Source: Oceanobacillus iheyensis HTE831 (lineage in GTDB: Bacteria; Bacillota; Bacilli; Bacillales; Amphibacillaceae). Taken from it: DNA of 64,000 bases. Shown piece by piece: positions 1 to 8,846 of this stretch. The DNA is taken from the NCBI RefSeq assembly GCF_000011245.1, contig NC_004193.1, forward strand, positions 3,388,501 through 3,452,500. Direction: 5' to 3'. Position 1 is the stretch's first letter; every line of letters starts with the position of its first letter. A model generated the notes under the pieces. It worked only from the letters and a program-made list of their open reading frames with translations, searched no databases and was not told where the DNA came from. The translations under genes were made by a program, and so were the position numbers.

Positions 1-1363
1 CTAAGTCATTTCCCATATCAGTAAGAAAAATATCTATCTTTGGATTGTCTGTATTCACAACGGCATCAAAAGCATTATCTATAATATTACCAATGATTGT
101 CACTAGTTGCGCTGTCATCTGTTCTGGCCATTGATAATTAATATGGCTACCTTCATTAATAGTAAATTCTATCTTTTTCTCCGAAGCTTTTGATAATTTT
201 CCAATTAAGATTGCTTGTATCGTAGAATCACTGATTTGTTCAAATAGTACCTTCTCATAACTCTGCTGTTTTCCAACCTCTTCATGGATAAATTGCTTCG
301 CCTTATCCGTATGCCCAAGCTGTAACCAACCAGAAATGACGTAGAGCTTATTGGTATACTCATGTGTCTGCGCCCGTAAATCTTGTGAATATTGCTGGAC
401 TTCAGATAAGGTATGAATAAGTTCTTGCAAATCCGATCTTACTTGAAAGCTAGCAACTTTGCCTCCATAGTCCCCATCGTCATCTATTAATTTATAGCGT
501 ACGAGTAATACGGTTTGGTTAATCGTTGTTTCAAAAGAACCCTCTCGATGTTCTTCAGTTAAGACATATGCTAGCTCTGTATTCGGTAGTACCTCTTGTA
601 CCGGTTTGCCAATGACATCATGGCGTATATGTAACATTTCTTTCGCAGAGTAATTGACCAATGTTATATGCCCACGTTGATCGGTGGCAATTAATCCTTC
701 TTTTATTGATTCCAGGATTGCTCCACGTTCTTTGTATATTCGAGCGATTTGATACGGCTCTAGACCAAACGTATCTTTACGAATACTTTTTGCTAATAAA
801 AAGCTTCCTGCGACACCAATGATAAATATTAGCGATAACCATACTAAAAATCCGATAAGACCTTGTTTAAATAAAGAATCTACATAGGAAATCATATATC
901 CGACCGATACGATTCCAATAATATCGCCATCACTGTTGAAAATCGGTGACTTCCCGCGTACAGATGCCCCTAAACTTCCATTTGCTATAGATACATAATT
1001 CTCCCCGTCCACCAAAGCTTGTTCATTATCCCCGCCAACCATTTGCATACCGACTTTGTCTGGATCAGGGTGTGTGTACCGAAGTGAATTACGGTCACCT
1101 ATGACGATAAACTCTGCATTTGATTGTTTTCGAATCCGCTCAATAAATGGTTGCAGCACATCTGCATCCTTTTGGTGTTCAATGACATGTTGCACTTCTG
1201 GAATTTCCGACACAGCAATTGCGGTAGTCAGTGCTTGCTGACCAATCAGTTGTCTTGTCTGGTCTCTTTCATAGGAAATATACAACACCATTACCATTAA
1301 CATGATGGCGGTAACAAGGATACAACCAAGCACAAGAAATTTTCTCTCTAACGACCATTTCAT
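1..1363 (-). CDS. Sensor histidine kinase, CitA/DcuS type (3' end outside window)
   Basis: The reading frame starts at an ATG preceded by GGGAGGATAAGGG and runs off the left edge after about 454 residues, so only the end of the ATPase domain is missing. In order I see a first membrane segment (about 8-30), an extracytoplasmic sensor domain (about 35-160), a second membrane segment (about 168-192), a PAS domain (about 212-320), the phospho-acceptor motif THEYTNKL with His near 335, and an N box GNIIDNAFDA near 425. This is the architecture of CitA/DcuS/DctS kinases, which sense di- or tricarboxylates and phosphorylate a CitB-type regulator. The partner should lie just left of the window. Signal unknown; a TRAP transporter operon nearby has its own regulator, so a link is speculative. 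Confidence 0.88.
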   Translation of the reverse strand, partial: MKWSLERKFLVLGCILVTAIMLMVMVLYISYERDQTRQLIGQQALTTAIAVSEIPEVQHVIEHQKDADVLQPFIERIRKQSNAEFIVIGDRNSLRYTHPDPDKVGMQMVGGDNEQALVDGENYVSIANGSLGASVRGKSPIFNSDGDIIGIVSVGYMISYVDSLFKQGLIGFLVWLSLIFIIGVAGSFLLAKSIRKDTFGLEPYQIARIYKERGAILESIKEGLIATDQRGHITLVNYSAKEMLHIRHDVIGKPVQEVLPNTELAYVLTEEHREGSFETTINQTVLLVRYKLIDDDGDYGGKVASFQVRSDLQELIHTLSEVQQYSQDLRAQTHEYTNKLYVISGWLQLGHTDKAKQFIHEEVGKQQSYEKVLFEQISDSTIQAILIGKLSKASEKKIEFTINEGSHINYQWPEQMTAQLVTIIGNIIDNAFDAVVNTDNPKIDIFLTDMGNDL

Positions 1364-1453
1364 TCCCTTATCCTCCCATACAAATAGTATAGCGACTATG
1401 GGTATAAAAGGTAAGGGGATACGAATAAATCAAGATAGACTATTTCTCCCTTT

Positions 1454-1864
1454 TTATGTATTCATCTCTATTCCGGGGTTGATCTTTTGAATTTCTTTGA
1501 TAAACAATTGCATCCGTTTTGGGGAAATTTGAATTACTTTATAGTTACCGTAATGAATCTCCAGACGGTGAACAGAGAGACAAGGTCCTACAAACAAATT
1601 CGTCGTTTTCCGAATCGATTTAATCTCATTGATATTAATGGACCACTTCATCGGACCGTAGGATATTCGAAGTGTATTATTATCAATTCTGTATCGTGTG
1701 TTGAACCAGATTGACCCTAGCAATAAAATCAAGGCAGCCATAACGAAAATAGCTACTATATCGACCTCAACATAGATGGATTGAAATATATTCCATGTAA
1801 ATAACAATATAAAAGCCCAAACCACAATGCCCATCAATATATCTTTTCTCGATGCAATTACCAT
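1454..1864 (-). CDS. YyaB-like PH-domain membrane protein
   Basis: A 136-residue protein with two hydrophobic N-terminal segments (about 10-27 and 35-55) followed by a short beta-rich domain beginning at the TRYRIDNNTLRISYG stretch. This arrangement resembles the bacterial PH domain of the YyaB type (bPH_4). The start is supported by GGAGGTAGG about 5 bases upstream. Function of the family is unknown. It lies upstream of the sensor kinase with an 90-bp gap and may or may not be cotranscribed with it. Confidence 0.65.
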   Translation of the reverse strand: MVIASRKDILMGIVVWAFILLFTWNIFQSIYVEVDIVAIFVMAALILLLGSIWFNTRYRIDNNTLRISYGPMKWSININEIKSIRKTTNLFVGPCLSVHRLEIHYGNYKVIQISPKRMQLFIKEIQKINPGIEMNT

Positions 1865-1960
1865 TTATCCTACCTCCCTCCAATATGGACCTCTTATTTT
1901 TAAGAAAAAAGCTAACCTAGCATACACTAAATTAGCTTGTTAATCTCTCTATCTTTTATT

Positions 1961-2236
1961 TTAATATTTTACTTCAAACTTGGTAAGCTCAGTGTCTTCT
2001 GCTAGCTCCTTTACTTCCATATCTTGAACTCTAGCAAACTTAGTGGGGCCTTTTTCTACTTCGTTTAAGAAAGCATCTACGTTTTTATCTTCGCCTTGGG
2101 CCTCGATAAGCACACTGCCGTCATCTTCATTTCTCACCCATCCGACAATAGCATTTTCTGTCGCTGCTTGCTGTGTAAAATAACGAAATCCGACGCCCTG
2201 CACTTGTCCTTTTACATTTACTTTTATATGTCTCAC
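1961..2236 (-). CDS. acyP: Acylphosphatase
   Basis: A 91-residue protein hydrolysing the carboxyl-phosphate bond of acyl phosphates. It has the family signature GQVQGVGFRYF near the N-terminus, containing the phosphate-binding loop and catalytic Arg, and the conserved GWVRNEDDGSV with the catalytic Asn. I place the start at GTG 2236 because AGAGGTGAT lies 5 bases upstream and the resulting protein starts just before the first beta strand, as usual; a longer frame to 2281 runs into the terminator of the next operon. It is probably a separate small transcription unit. Confidence 0.88.
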   Translation of the reverse strand: MRHIKVNVKGQVQGVGFRYFTQQAATENAIVGWVRNEDDGSVLIEAQGEDKNVDAFLNEVEKGPTKFARVQDMEVKELAEDTELTKFEVKY

Positions 2237-2264
2237 CTTATCACCTCTAGTTGTAACATACCCG

Positions 2265-2300
2265 AAAATAAATAGAGCCACACTATAAAAGTATGACTCT
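2265..2300 (-). terminator. Rho-independent terminator of the acid-sugar operon
   Basis: On the minus strand an 11-bp stem (AGAGTCATACT with AGTGTGGCTCT, two G-U pairs) closes a 5-nt loop and is followed by ATTTATTTT. It lies 8 bases after the stop of the class II aldolase gene and before the acylphosphatase start. Confidence 0.8.
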
Positions 2301-2307
2301 ACTATTT

Positions 2308-2952
2308 TTATTTATTCCAATCGCGAAGAGGTTTATATCCAGAATGATGAAGAAAATCATATACTGTTTCATCACTTAAACTATTTATATTAATATTCTT
2401 TTCCAAAGCAGTAATATGCATACGTGCTGTATACTCTAATGTTTGTAAAGCTGTACGGGCCTCTTTTAAATTGACATCACAGACAATGATCCCATGATTC
2501 TCTAATAAAAAGACATTCGCATCTTTCGCTCTTTCTTTTACAGCTTGTGCCAATTCCTTACTCCCTGGATGATAAAATGGAACTCTCGTAATTCGCTCCA
2601 AATAATACATAGATTCTACAAAATAATTTGACGGAAGTTCAATATCAGAATTAGCAATTAATGTACTGTAGAAAGGAGATGCATGTAACACAGCATTAAT
2701 TTCCGGCCTTTCTTCATAAATCCACTCATGCATCAAAAATTCTTTCGAGGGTTTTTTACCTACTACATGCTCTCCTTCTTTACAGAAAGAGAAGTCTTCC
2801 ACCTCTAATTCTCCTAAATAAGTACCGGTAGCAGAAATGATATACCCGTCGCCAGATCTAGCACTAATATTGCCCGCAGTACCCCAGGCAAGGTCTTTAT
2901 CCATCATAAATTTTCCAGTTGAGCTTAATTGACTTAATAGCTGATTATCCAT
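2308..2952 (-). CDS. Class II aldolase family protein, probable 3-oxo-tetronate 4-phosphate decarboxylase (OtnC-like)
   Basis: A 214-residue class II aldolase/adducin-fold enzyme. Visible motifs are the phosphate loop GNIS (27-30), Glu71 in SKEFLMH, His90 and His153 in ENHG. Spacing from Glu71 to His90 (19) and from His90 to His153 (63) matches the catalytic Glu and zinc ligands of fuculose aldolase (73, 92, 155), so the residue equivalent to the second ligand of the HxH pair is Ser92. In DUF1537 kinase pathways this enzyme decarboxylates 3-oxo-tetronate 4-phosphate to dihydroxyacetone phosphate. It is the last gene of the operon, 17 bp after the TRAP large permease. The ribosome site is AAAGGAAGTG. 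Confidence 0.78.
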   Translation of the reverse strand: MDNQLLSQLSSTGKFMMDKDLAWGTAGNISARSGDGYIISATGTYLGELEVEDFSFCKEGEHVVGKKPSKEFLMHEWIYEERPEINAVLHASPFYSTLIANSDIELPSNYFVESMYYLERITRVPFYHPGSKELAQAVKERAKDANVFLLENHGIIVCDVNLKEARTALQTLEYTARMHITALEKNININSLSDETVYDFLHHSGYKPLRDWNK

Positions 2953-2969
2953 TTATTCACTTCCTTTAT

Positions 2970-4244
2970 TTATTTCATCCATTCCACTAGGCTCATTGTT
3001 ATGGAAGGGATATATGTTATAACGATTAAGCTAATTAAAATAGCAATATAGAAAGGAATTAACCCTTTTGTTAAATGATCAATACGTACTTTTCCTATTT
3101 TTGATACTACAAATAGATTCAACCCTAATGGTGGTGTTACCATACCAATCGCTAATGTAACGATCATAACAATACCAAAATGAACTGGGTCTAATCCGAG
3201 TTCTACAGCAACCGGCACAAGAATAGGAGCTAAAATGATAATAGAAGCGTTTGTCTCCATAAACATACCCACAAGTAAAAGTACTAGAATAACTATAGTT
3301 AAGAATACCATCGGACTATCTGAAATAGATGTTATTAGACTAGCAACCTGTTGCGGTATATTTTCAATTGTTAGTATCCAGCTAAATAATCCAGCCGTAG
3401 CAAGAATAAACATAATGGTAGAAGTTGTTACAGATGCTTGGGTTAATATTTCTTTTATGTTTACTTTATTAATTGCTTTGTAAACGAAAACACTAACGAT
3501 AAATGCATAAGCAACCGCAACACCAGCAGCTTCAGTGGCAGTAAATATTCCACTATATATTCCGCCTAGAATGATAATTGGCATGATTAATGCTGGAATT
3601 GCTTCTAAGAATGCTTTGCCAATATCTTTGCTTGATTTCTTTGGTTCTTTTAAATAATTACGCTTTTTAGCCAATATATACACCGTTACAACGAGTCCAA
3701 TACCAATGATGATTCCTGGTACCATTCCGGCGATAAATAAATCTCCAATAGATGCCCCGACAGCTGTCCCATACAATATTAAAGGTATACTCGGTGGTAT
3801 TATAATTCCTAACGTTCCAGAAACAGCCTGTACTCCACCTGCAAATTCTTTATCATAACCTCGATTAATCATCGCTGGAATCAAGATTGCGCCAAGCGCC
3901 GCAGTTGCGGCTACACTTGATCCTGATATAGCAGCAAAGAACATCGTGGTTACTACAGTTACAATCGCTAAGCCTCCTGGTACATGACCAGTAATTGCAT
4001 TAGCCAAGTTTATTAATCGTTGTGATATCCCCCCATATTCCATTAAAGCACCCGCAAGTATAAACAACGGAATCGCTAGTAAAGGGAAAGAATCAAGTGA
4101 GACAAAAGCACGTTGTGCCAATGTTAACAACGGTATGTCTCCAGCTACTAATATCGCCAGACTAGAAGATAACCCTAATGAAATTGCCACAGGTACACCG
4201 ATAATAAATAGAACAATTAACGATAGAACTAATACAAGTATCAT
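2970..4244 (-). CDS. TRAP transporter large permease (DctM family)
   Basis: A 424-residue, highly hydrophobic protein with about 12 membrane segments, ending in a Trp-Met-Lys tail. Segments such as FAAISGSSVAATAALG and the repeated GTLGIIIPPSIPLILYG / GMVTPPLGLNLFV halves are typical of DctM, the ion-coupled permease of tripartite ATP-independent periplasmic transporters. Its ATG overlaps the stop of the small permease gene by four bases (ATGA), so translation is probably coupled. With the neighbouring binding protein it should import the sugar acid degraded by this operon. Confidence 0.93.
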   Translation of the reverse strand: MILVLVLSLIVLFIIGVPVAISLGLSSSLAILVAGDIPLLTLAQRAFVSLDSFPLLAIPLFILAGALMEYGGISQRLINLANAITGHVPGGLAIVTVVTTMFFAAISGSSVAATAALGAILIPAMINRGYDKEFAGGVQAVSGTLGIIIPPSIPLILYGTAVGASIGDLFIAGMVPGIIIGIGLVVTVYILAKKRNYLKEPKKSSKDIGKAFLEAIPALIMPIIILGGIYSGIFTATEAAGVAVAYAFIVSVFVYKAINKVNIKEILTQASVTTSTIMFILATAGLFSWILTIENIPQQVASLITSISDSPMVFLTIVILVLLLVGMFMETNASIIILAPILVPVAVELGLDPVHFGIVMIVTLAIGMVTPPLGLNLFVVSKIGKVRIDHLTKGLIPFYIAILISLIVITYIPSITMSLVEWMK

Positions 4245-4744
4245 AGTAAGTCACCTACCGTTTCCTTCGAATCATCATCTTCAGGTGGACTTATTAACAA
4301 TGCAATAATATTACACAACATAAGAAGCGAACCAAGTGGTATTGCCGCATATGCCCACGCCATCGAATACTGTAAAGTTGGCGTCGATTGACCAATTACG
4401 ATATAGGTCAACTGTGCACCATAAATAACTAACATCAAACTAAAAATTCCACAAATGTATAATACAATTTTTTGCAAGCGTGCTTTGTTTTCTGTTTTTA
4501 TAATTTCTAATAGAAAATCAATCGCGATGTGCTGATTATGTCTCATCGCTAACCCCGAACCTAAAAACACAATGTAAATCATCAAGTATTTTGCTAATTC
4601 TTCTGTCCAGCTTAATGGCACGTTAATGACAAATCGTGTTGTTACTTGCAATACAACCAAAACAGCAAGTCCAACAAGGAAGAAAGATACCAAGTATTTC
4701 ACCCAATTATTAATGCTATCCATGATATTAATATATGTTTTCAT
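4241..4744 (-). CDS. TRAP transporter small permease (DctQ family)
   Basis: A 167-residue protein with four predicted membrane segments and the DctQ-type stretch VPLSWTEELAKYLMIYIVFLG around residues 57-78. It partners DctM in the membrane. The start follows GAGGGAG by about 7 bases, and the gene begins 5 bp after the binding-protein stop and overlaps dctM by 4 bp. Confidence 0.92.
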   Translation of the reverse strand: MKTYINIMDSINNWVKYLVSFFLVGLAVLVVLQVTTRFVINVPLSWTEELAKYLMIYIVFLGSGLAMRHNQHIAIDFLLEIIKTENKARLQKIVLYICGIFSLMLVIYGAQLTYIVIGQSTPTLQYSMAWAYAAIPLGSLLMLCNIIALLISPPEDDDSKETVGDLL

Positions 4745-4749
4745 TGGCT

Positions 4750-5739
4750 CTACTCCCTCATTTCCTGTATGGTATCGTATAGTTCTCTGCCATATTTATC
4801 AGCTAATGCTTCATTCACTTCTTGTACAGCTTCTCTAAATGGTTCTTGATCTACTTCTATTACTTCCACACCTTGGTCAAGCATGTCTTGAAGTGCCTCT
4901 TCCTCTTCTTGGAAAACGATTTCATTTTGGAAATTACGAGCTTCTTCTGCGGCTTCTAAAACAGCTTCTCTTTCTTCTTCTGTTAAGTCTTCAAAAGCTT
5001 TTTCACTCATTAGTAATTGAACATATCCAAATACATGGTCCGTTTTTACAAGGTAATCTTGCACTTCATGAATTCGAGCACTTGCTGTAAAAGCAATTGG
5101 ATTTTCTTGCGCATCGATAACACCTGTTTGTAATGAGGAATATACTTCTCCAAAGTTCATTGGAGTTGGACTAGCTCCCATCGCCGTCCACCCTTCGACG
5201 GATGCCTCGATGTTTGGTACTCTGATTTTCACACCTCTTAAATCAGAAGGTGATTCAACCAATTTATTTGTTGTTAGTTCCCGCGGTCCTCTAAGCCAGA
5301 ACTCTAACCCTCGCACACCTGTTTCTTCCAGCATTTCCTCCTGCAATCGCTTTCCATTTTCGCCGTAAACAAACTCCTCCAAGTGTTCCAAATCTTCAAA
5401 TAAATAAGGTAGTTCTAAGATGGAATAAGGCTCATAAAAGTTAGACATTACACCGGCAACTAATGCAAAATCTACTGATCCTATTTGCATGCCCTCTACT
5501 AAATCACGGTCTGACCCCAAAGTAGAGCTTGGATAAACCTCTACTTTGACGGTACCATTTGTTTTTTCAGACACTAGTTCTGCAAATCTGACTGATCCCT
5601 TATGCCAAGCATTGGACTCACTTTGTATATGTCCTAGCCTTAACACTTTTGGTTCCTCAGCACTCGATGTTCCTTGACTACACGCAGCTAATAGTAAAGC
5701 TACAGCCGATAAAAGTAATACGATTATTTTTGATTTCAT
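4750..5739 (-). CDS. TRAP transporter substrate-binding lipoprotein (DctP family)
   Basis: A 329-residue binding protein. The ATG at 5739 is chosen because GGGGG lies about 6 bases upstream and the protein then starts with a lipoprotein signal peptide ending in the lipobox LAAC. The body carries DctP features: LRLGHIQSESNAWHKG at the mature N-terminus, a conserved Arg in the LRGPRELTTNK and KIRVPN stretches that normally binds the substrate carboxylate, and GEVYSSLQTGVIDAQENP. In a Gram-positive cell it would be tethered outside the membrane. The expected ligand is a carboxylate; the operon suggests a four-carbon sugar acid. Confidence 0.93.
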   Translation of the reverse strand: MKSKIIVLLLSAVALLLAACSQGTSSAEEPKVLRLGHIQSESNAWHKGSVRFAELVSEKTNGTVKVEVYPSSTLGSDRDLVEGMQIGSVDFALVAGVMSNFYEPYSILELPYLFEDLEHLEEFVYGENGKRLQEEMLEETGVRGLEFWLRGPRELTTNKLVESPSDLRGVKIRVPNIEASVEGWTAMGASPTPMNFGEVYSSLQTGVIDAQENPIAFTASARIHEVQDYLVKTDHVFGYVQLLMSEKAFEDLTEEEREAVLEAAEEARNFQNEIVFQEEEEALQDMLDQGVEVIEVDQEPFREAVQEVNEALADKYGRELYDTIQEMRE

Positions 5740-5749
5740 TTTTATCCCC

Positions 5750-6778
5750 CTATTCAAATGAAACAAGTACTTTAACGGATTTATCTTTCTTTTTATCTAC
5801 AATTGTAAAACCCTTTGCTGCTTCTTCATAATGCAATTTATGGGAAATAACCTTCTCTACATCAAGTTTCCCGCTTGCGATTATTTCTAGGGCTTCTTCT
5901 GTATCCGGACGGTTATATGTCATGCACCCAATAATTTCTTTTTCATTTTGCTGTAACTGTTCGATATCAACAGACTGTTGTCCATGGAACATGGCTACGG
6001 TAACCACTCGTCCACCTTTTCTTAGTAGATTAAGAGAGTCATTTACAATACCAGGAACACCCGCAGTGATAAATACTTTATCAAAAGATCCTTTATCTAA
6101 GCTCTGCTTCGCATCATGAATCCAGTTTGAATTATCCTTAATATTAATAACTTCTGAAGCACCCATTTCTTTTGCCACTTGTAGTGAATAGTCGAGCACA
6201 TCCGTAACAACAATATCTTTTACGCCTTTAGCTTTCACAGCGATAAGTGTAAGAAGGCCAATTGGTCCGGCTCCCAAAATTGCTACTCGATCGGTTGGTT
6301 GAACATCGCCTTTAAACGCTGCATGTACACCTACAGCAAGAGGTTCGACTAATACACCTTGATCATAACTAACGGAATCTGGTAATTTAATTACTTGTTC
6401 TTCAGGCGATGCGAAATATTCAGCCATTGTCCCTAACCAGTCTCCCATTCCTGGAGCTAGTCTTGTATCAGAGTAATTTACATTTCCCGTCATTACTCCT
6501 TCACTCTCACCTGTACCGATTTGCGGCTCCACCGTTACTCGATCACCAACCTTGAATTTAGTAACGGATGATCCAACTTCTACAACTTCTCCAGCTACTT
6601 CATGTCCAATAACGACCGGGGGTTTACGAAATGGATGTAAGCCTTTATACGTATGAATATCGGAACCGCAAATCCCAGCGACATTTACTTTGATTTGCAC
6701 CTCATTCGGTTTTAACTCGGGGACCTCTATATCTTTCACAATAATTTTCTCAGCATCTTCTACAAATACCGCTTTCAT
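5750..6778 (-). CDS. Zinc-dependent MDR dehydrogenase, probable sugar-acid/polyol dehydrogenase
   Basis: A 342-residue medium-chain dehydrogenase. Catalytic zinc ligands are visible as Cys37 (GICGSD), His59-Glu60 (GHE) and Glu145 (VEP); the NAD fold has GAGPIG at 169-174 followed by VTD, whose Asp suggests NAD rather than NADP. The lobe around residues 84-112 that normally holds four structural-zinc cysteines has none, so this is a one-zinc variant. In the operon it would supply the oxidation step that in described DUF1537 pathways is done by LtnD or PdxA2-type enzymes. Substrate is inferred only. Confidence 0.85.
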   Translation of the reverse strand: MKAVFVEDAEKIIVKDIEVPELKPNEVQIKVNVAGICGSDIHTYKGLHPFRKPPVVIGHEVAGEVVEVGSSVTKFKVGDRVTVEPQIGTGESEGVMTGNVNYSDTRLAPGMGDWLGTMAEYFASPEEQVIKLPDSVSYDQGVLVEPLAVGVHAAFKGDVQPTDRVAILGAGPIGLLTLIAVKAKGVKDIVVTDVLDYSLQVAKEMGASEVINIKDNSNWIHDAKQSLDKGSFDKVFITAGVPGIVNDSLNLLRKGGRVVTVAMFHGQQSVDIEQLQQNEKEIIGCMTYNRPDTEEALEIIASGKLDVEKVISHKLHYEEAAKGFTIVDKKKDKSVKVLVSFE

Positions 6779-6809
6779 AAACTATCTCTCCCTCTTATAT
6801 CAGCAGGAG

Positions 6810-7430
6810 TTATTGAAAGTACATCATCTTGGAGTCCAATAGATGCTTTTTCATTAACTCTACGCACTTTATATCTCCTGTTTTTAAAGCATCTAAAACT
6901 TCTACATGTTCGGAGTAAAACTTCTCTACCCTACCAGGATCTTTCTTGAGATGGCGAAGTGTAATTCTTCTTAAGTGATCTTGGTAGTTTAATAAAACTC
7001 TCGTGATCTCCTTATTTGCTACAAATTGACTTATCGCTAAGTGAAACTCATGGTCTAATGTAGCAAATAATGTAACATCTTTCGTTTTAGCAGCCTCTTT
7101 AGTTGCTTGTACGTTTTGTTCCAATTCTTTTAATTGTTCATCTGTAATACGGTGATACAGTTCTTGGCAATTAAACGTTTCTAATGCTATTCGCAAATTA
7201 TATATATCGTTGATTCGTTCAATAGAAATATCATTGACAATGATTCCTTGCTTTGACGAAACAGTAACAAATCCTTCAGACTCTAATCTTACGAGCGCAT
7301 TTTTTATTGGTGTTTTACTCATACCTAACTCATCTATTAATGTACGCTCTGATAAAAATTGTCCCGCTTCATAATGCTCTTCTAAAATTTTGGATTTTAT
7401 TTCCTGATAGGCAACGTCTTTTAATAACAT
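6810..7430 (-). CDS. GntR-family regulator, FadR/FCD subfamily
   Basis: A 206-residue protein with an N-terminal winged helix (LLKDVAYQEIKSKILEE through LGMSKTPIKNALVRLESEGFV) and an all-helical FCD ligand domain with the metal-binding pattern Asp...His (FATLDHEFHLAI) and later His residues (HVEVLDAL). An in-frame ATG at 7442 exists but has no spacing for a ribosome site; AAAGGA fits the ATG at 7430, or a TTG 6 bases earlier. It sits second in the operon and is the obvious candidate repressor of the promoter at 8847-8875, responding to the sugar acid or an intermediate. Confidence 0.88.
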   Translation of the reverse strand: MLLKDVAYQEIKSKILEEHYEAGQFLSERTLIDELGMSKTPIKNALVRLESEGFVTVSSKQGIIVNDISIERINDIYNLRIALETFNCQELYHRITDEQLKELEQNVQATKEAAKTKDVTLFATLDHEFHLAISQFVANKEITRVLLNYQDHLRRITLRHLKKDPGRVEKFYSEHVEVLDALKTGDIKCVELMKKHLLDSKMMYFQ

Positions 7431-7454
7431 ATTCAAATACATCCTTTAACAAAA

Positions 7455-8795
7455 TTATTTAGAGCCTGACTGATAGACTTTCTCGAAAAACGCTGGTCCT
7501 CCAAGTTGACCACTCTTTAATGCAATTTCTAGTCCATCATATTTTGCTCTCTCTGAATATGCTATACATAAAGGTGCCCCGGGCGCAATAGAATCGAGCA
7601 CTTCTAGTCCATAAATATCAAGATTTGAAGTAACAAAGCCCGATGTGTCACCACCAGATATGATTACTCTTCGCAAATCAGCTCGATCAATAACTGACTT
7701 TGTCCACTCGCCTAATTTTTCGCCAATGTATATGCCTATATCTTGTTTATTGATGCCGTTATTTAGTAGATGCTCTTTTGTACGAGCAATAATTGGATCC
7801 TCGTTACCTTTTGCTGTATACATTATTACTTTTTTCTTTTCTTCTATTTGCTGAATGATGTTATCTAAGAATGCTTCAACGAGAGAAGGATCTGTATACA
7901 TTTCAAATGGTATTTGAATTAATTCAAACCCAGCTTCTTCTGCATTCTCTAATTGTTGCTTTGTTACATCAGAGACACTTCCAGAAACAGCGAATAGTTG
8001 ATGAACATTGCTTGGACTGGTGGCTTTATTTTCTTTTGCTATTACGCCTTCCCGTCTTACTGCATCGCCAATTGCATATTCTACACCGGATGATCCGACT
8101 ATAAACTGAGGCTCATCGCTTCGCTTTTCCCACAATACTTCTGAAACTTTTTTCATGTGAGAAGCATTCAATGCATCATAGAGTATAATATCAGCTTCAT
8201 TATTTTCTTGATTTATTATTTGTTGGGCAGTGTTAGCCTCTAAATCTAATACATTTACTTTTGCGATCTTTTGTTTTGTCTGCGCTTGCAAATGTTTTGC
8301 TAAATCTGCCTCATCCATTGGAGTAACTGGATGTTTGGACATCACTGGATGTTTATCCAATCGATATATTTCTTCCTGGAATTTTGCAAAATGTTCACCA
8401 AAGACTGTATACCTTCCCAAATTCGGGGCTGCTACAAGAAGTGGATAACTTCCTTTTGTAAAATAGTTTCTTGCTATATCAATAGCAAAACCGATACTCC
8501 CAACCTCTGGAGCAGAGTCGAATGTAGAACAAACTTTATAATGGACAAAGGTTGGATTTAGTTGACGTAAGAATTCATAGACTGGAGACAATTCTTCCTC
8601 CATACCCTTGGTACCTTTTGCTCTAGCAGTTCCTGCAACCCCTATACAATCTACGTGTCGAAAGCGATCGATCATTTCCTGGTCTGGAATCTTGAGAAAA
8701 AGTATTGTTTTCAAACCGTATTGATCCAGTGCTTCCATTGCATCCGTTGATCCGGTGAAATCATCACCATAAAACCCTAATAAAAGCCTTTTCAT
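7455..8795 (-). CDS. Four-carbon acid sugar kinase (DUF1537, OtnK/DtnK family)
   Basis: A 446-residue two-domain kinase that phosphorylates the 4-hydroxyl of a four-carbon sugar acid or its 3-oxo form. The N-terminal domain opens with GFYGDDFTGSTDAMEAL (substrate binding; GDDFTGS at 10-16) and the C-terminal nucleotide-binding domain contains IISGGDTSGF and SIAPGAPLC. The ATG at 8795 is preceded by GGTGGTGATAAGG; an in-frame TTG at 8810 is less likely. It is the first gene of the operon, 45 bases from the predicted transcription start. Confidence 0.92.
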   Translation of the reverse strand: MKRLLLGFYGDDFTGSTDAMEALDQYGLKTILFLKIPDQEMIDRFRHVDCIGVAGTARAKGTKGMEEELSPVYEFLRQLNPTFVHYKVCSTFDSAPEVGSIGFAIDIARNYFTKGSYPLLVAAPNLGRYTVFGEHFAKFQEEIYRLDKHPVMSKHPVTPMDEADLAKHLQAQTKQKIAKVNVLDLEANTAQQIINQENNEADIILYDALNASHMKKVSEVLWEKRSDEPQFIVGSSGVEYAIGDAVRREGVIAKENKATSPSNVHQLFAVSGSVSDVTKQQLENAEEAGFELIQIPFEMYTDPSLVEAFLDNIIQQIEEKKKVIMYTAKGNEDPIIARTKEHLLNNGINKQDIGIYIGEKLGEWTKSVIDRADLRRVIISGGDTSGFVTSNLDIYGLEVLDSIAPGAPLCIAYSERAKYDGLEIALKSGQLGGPAFFEKVYQSGSK

Positions 8796-8846
8796 CCTTA
8801 TCACCACCAAAATATCTAACTTAGATCTATGTTGTATCTAAAAAAG

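Noticed and set aside
1302..1490. 62-residue plus-strand frame over the sensor kinase start
   Set aside because: Antisense to the kinase ribosome site and N-terminus, with no coding features.
2237..2281. Longer start for the acylphosphatase
   Set aside because: It overlaps the terminator of the preceding operon and lacks a ribosome site; GTG 2236 has a good one.
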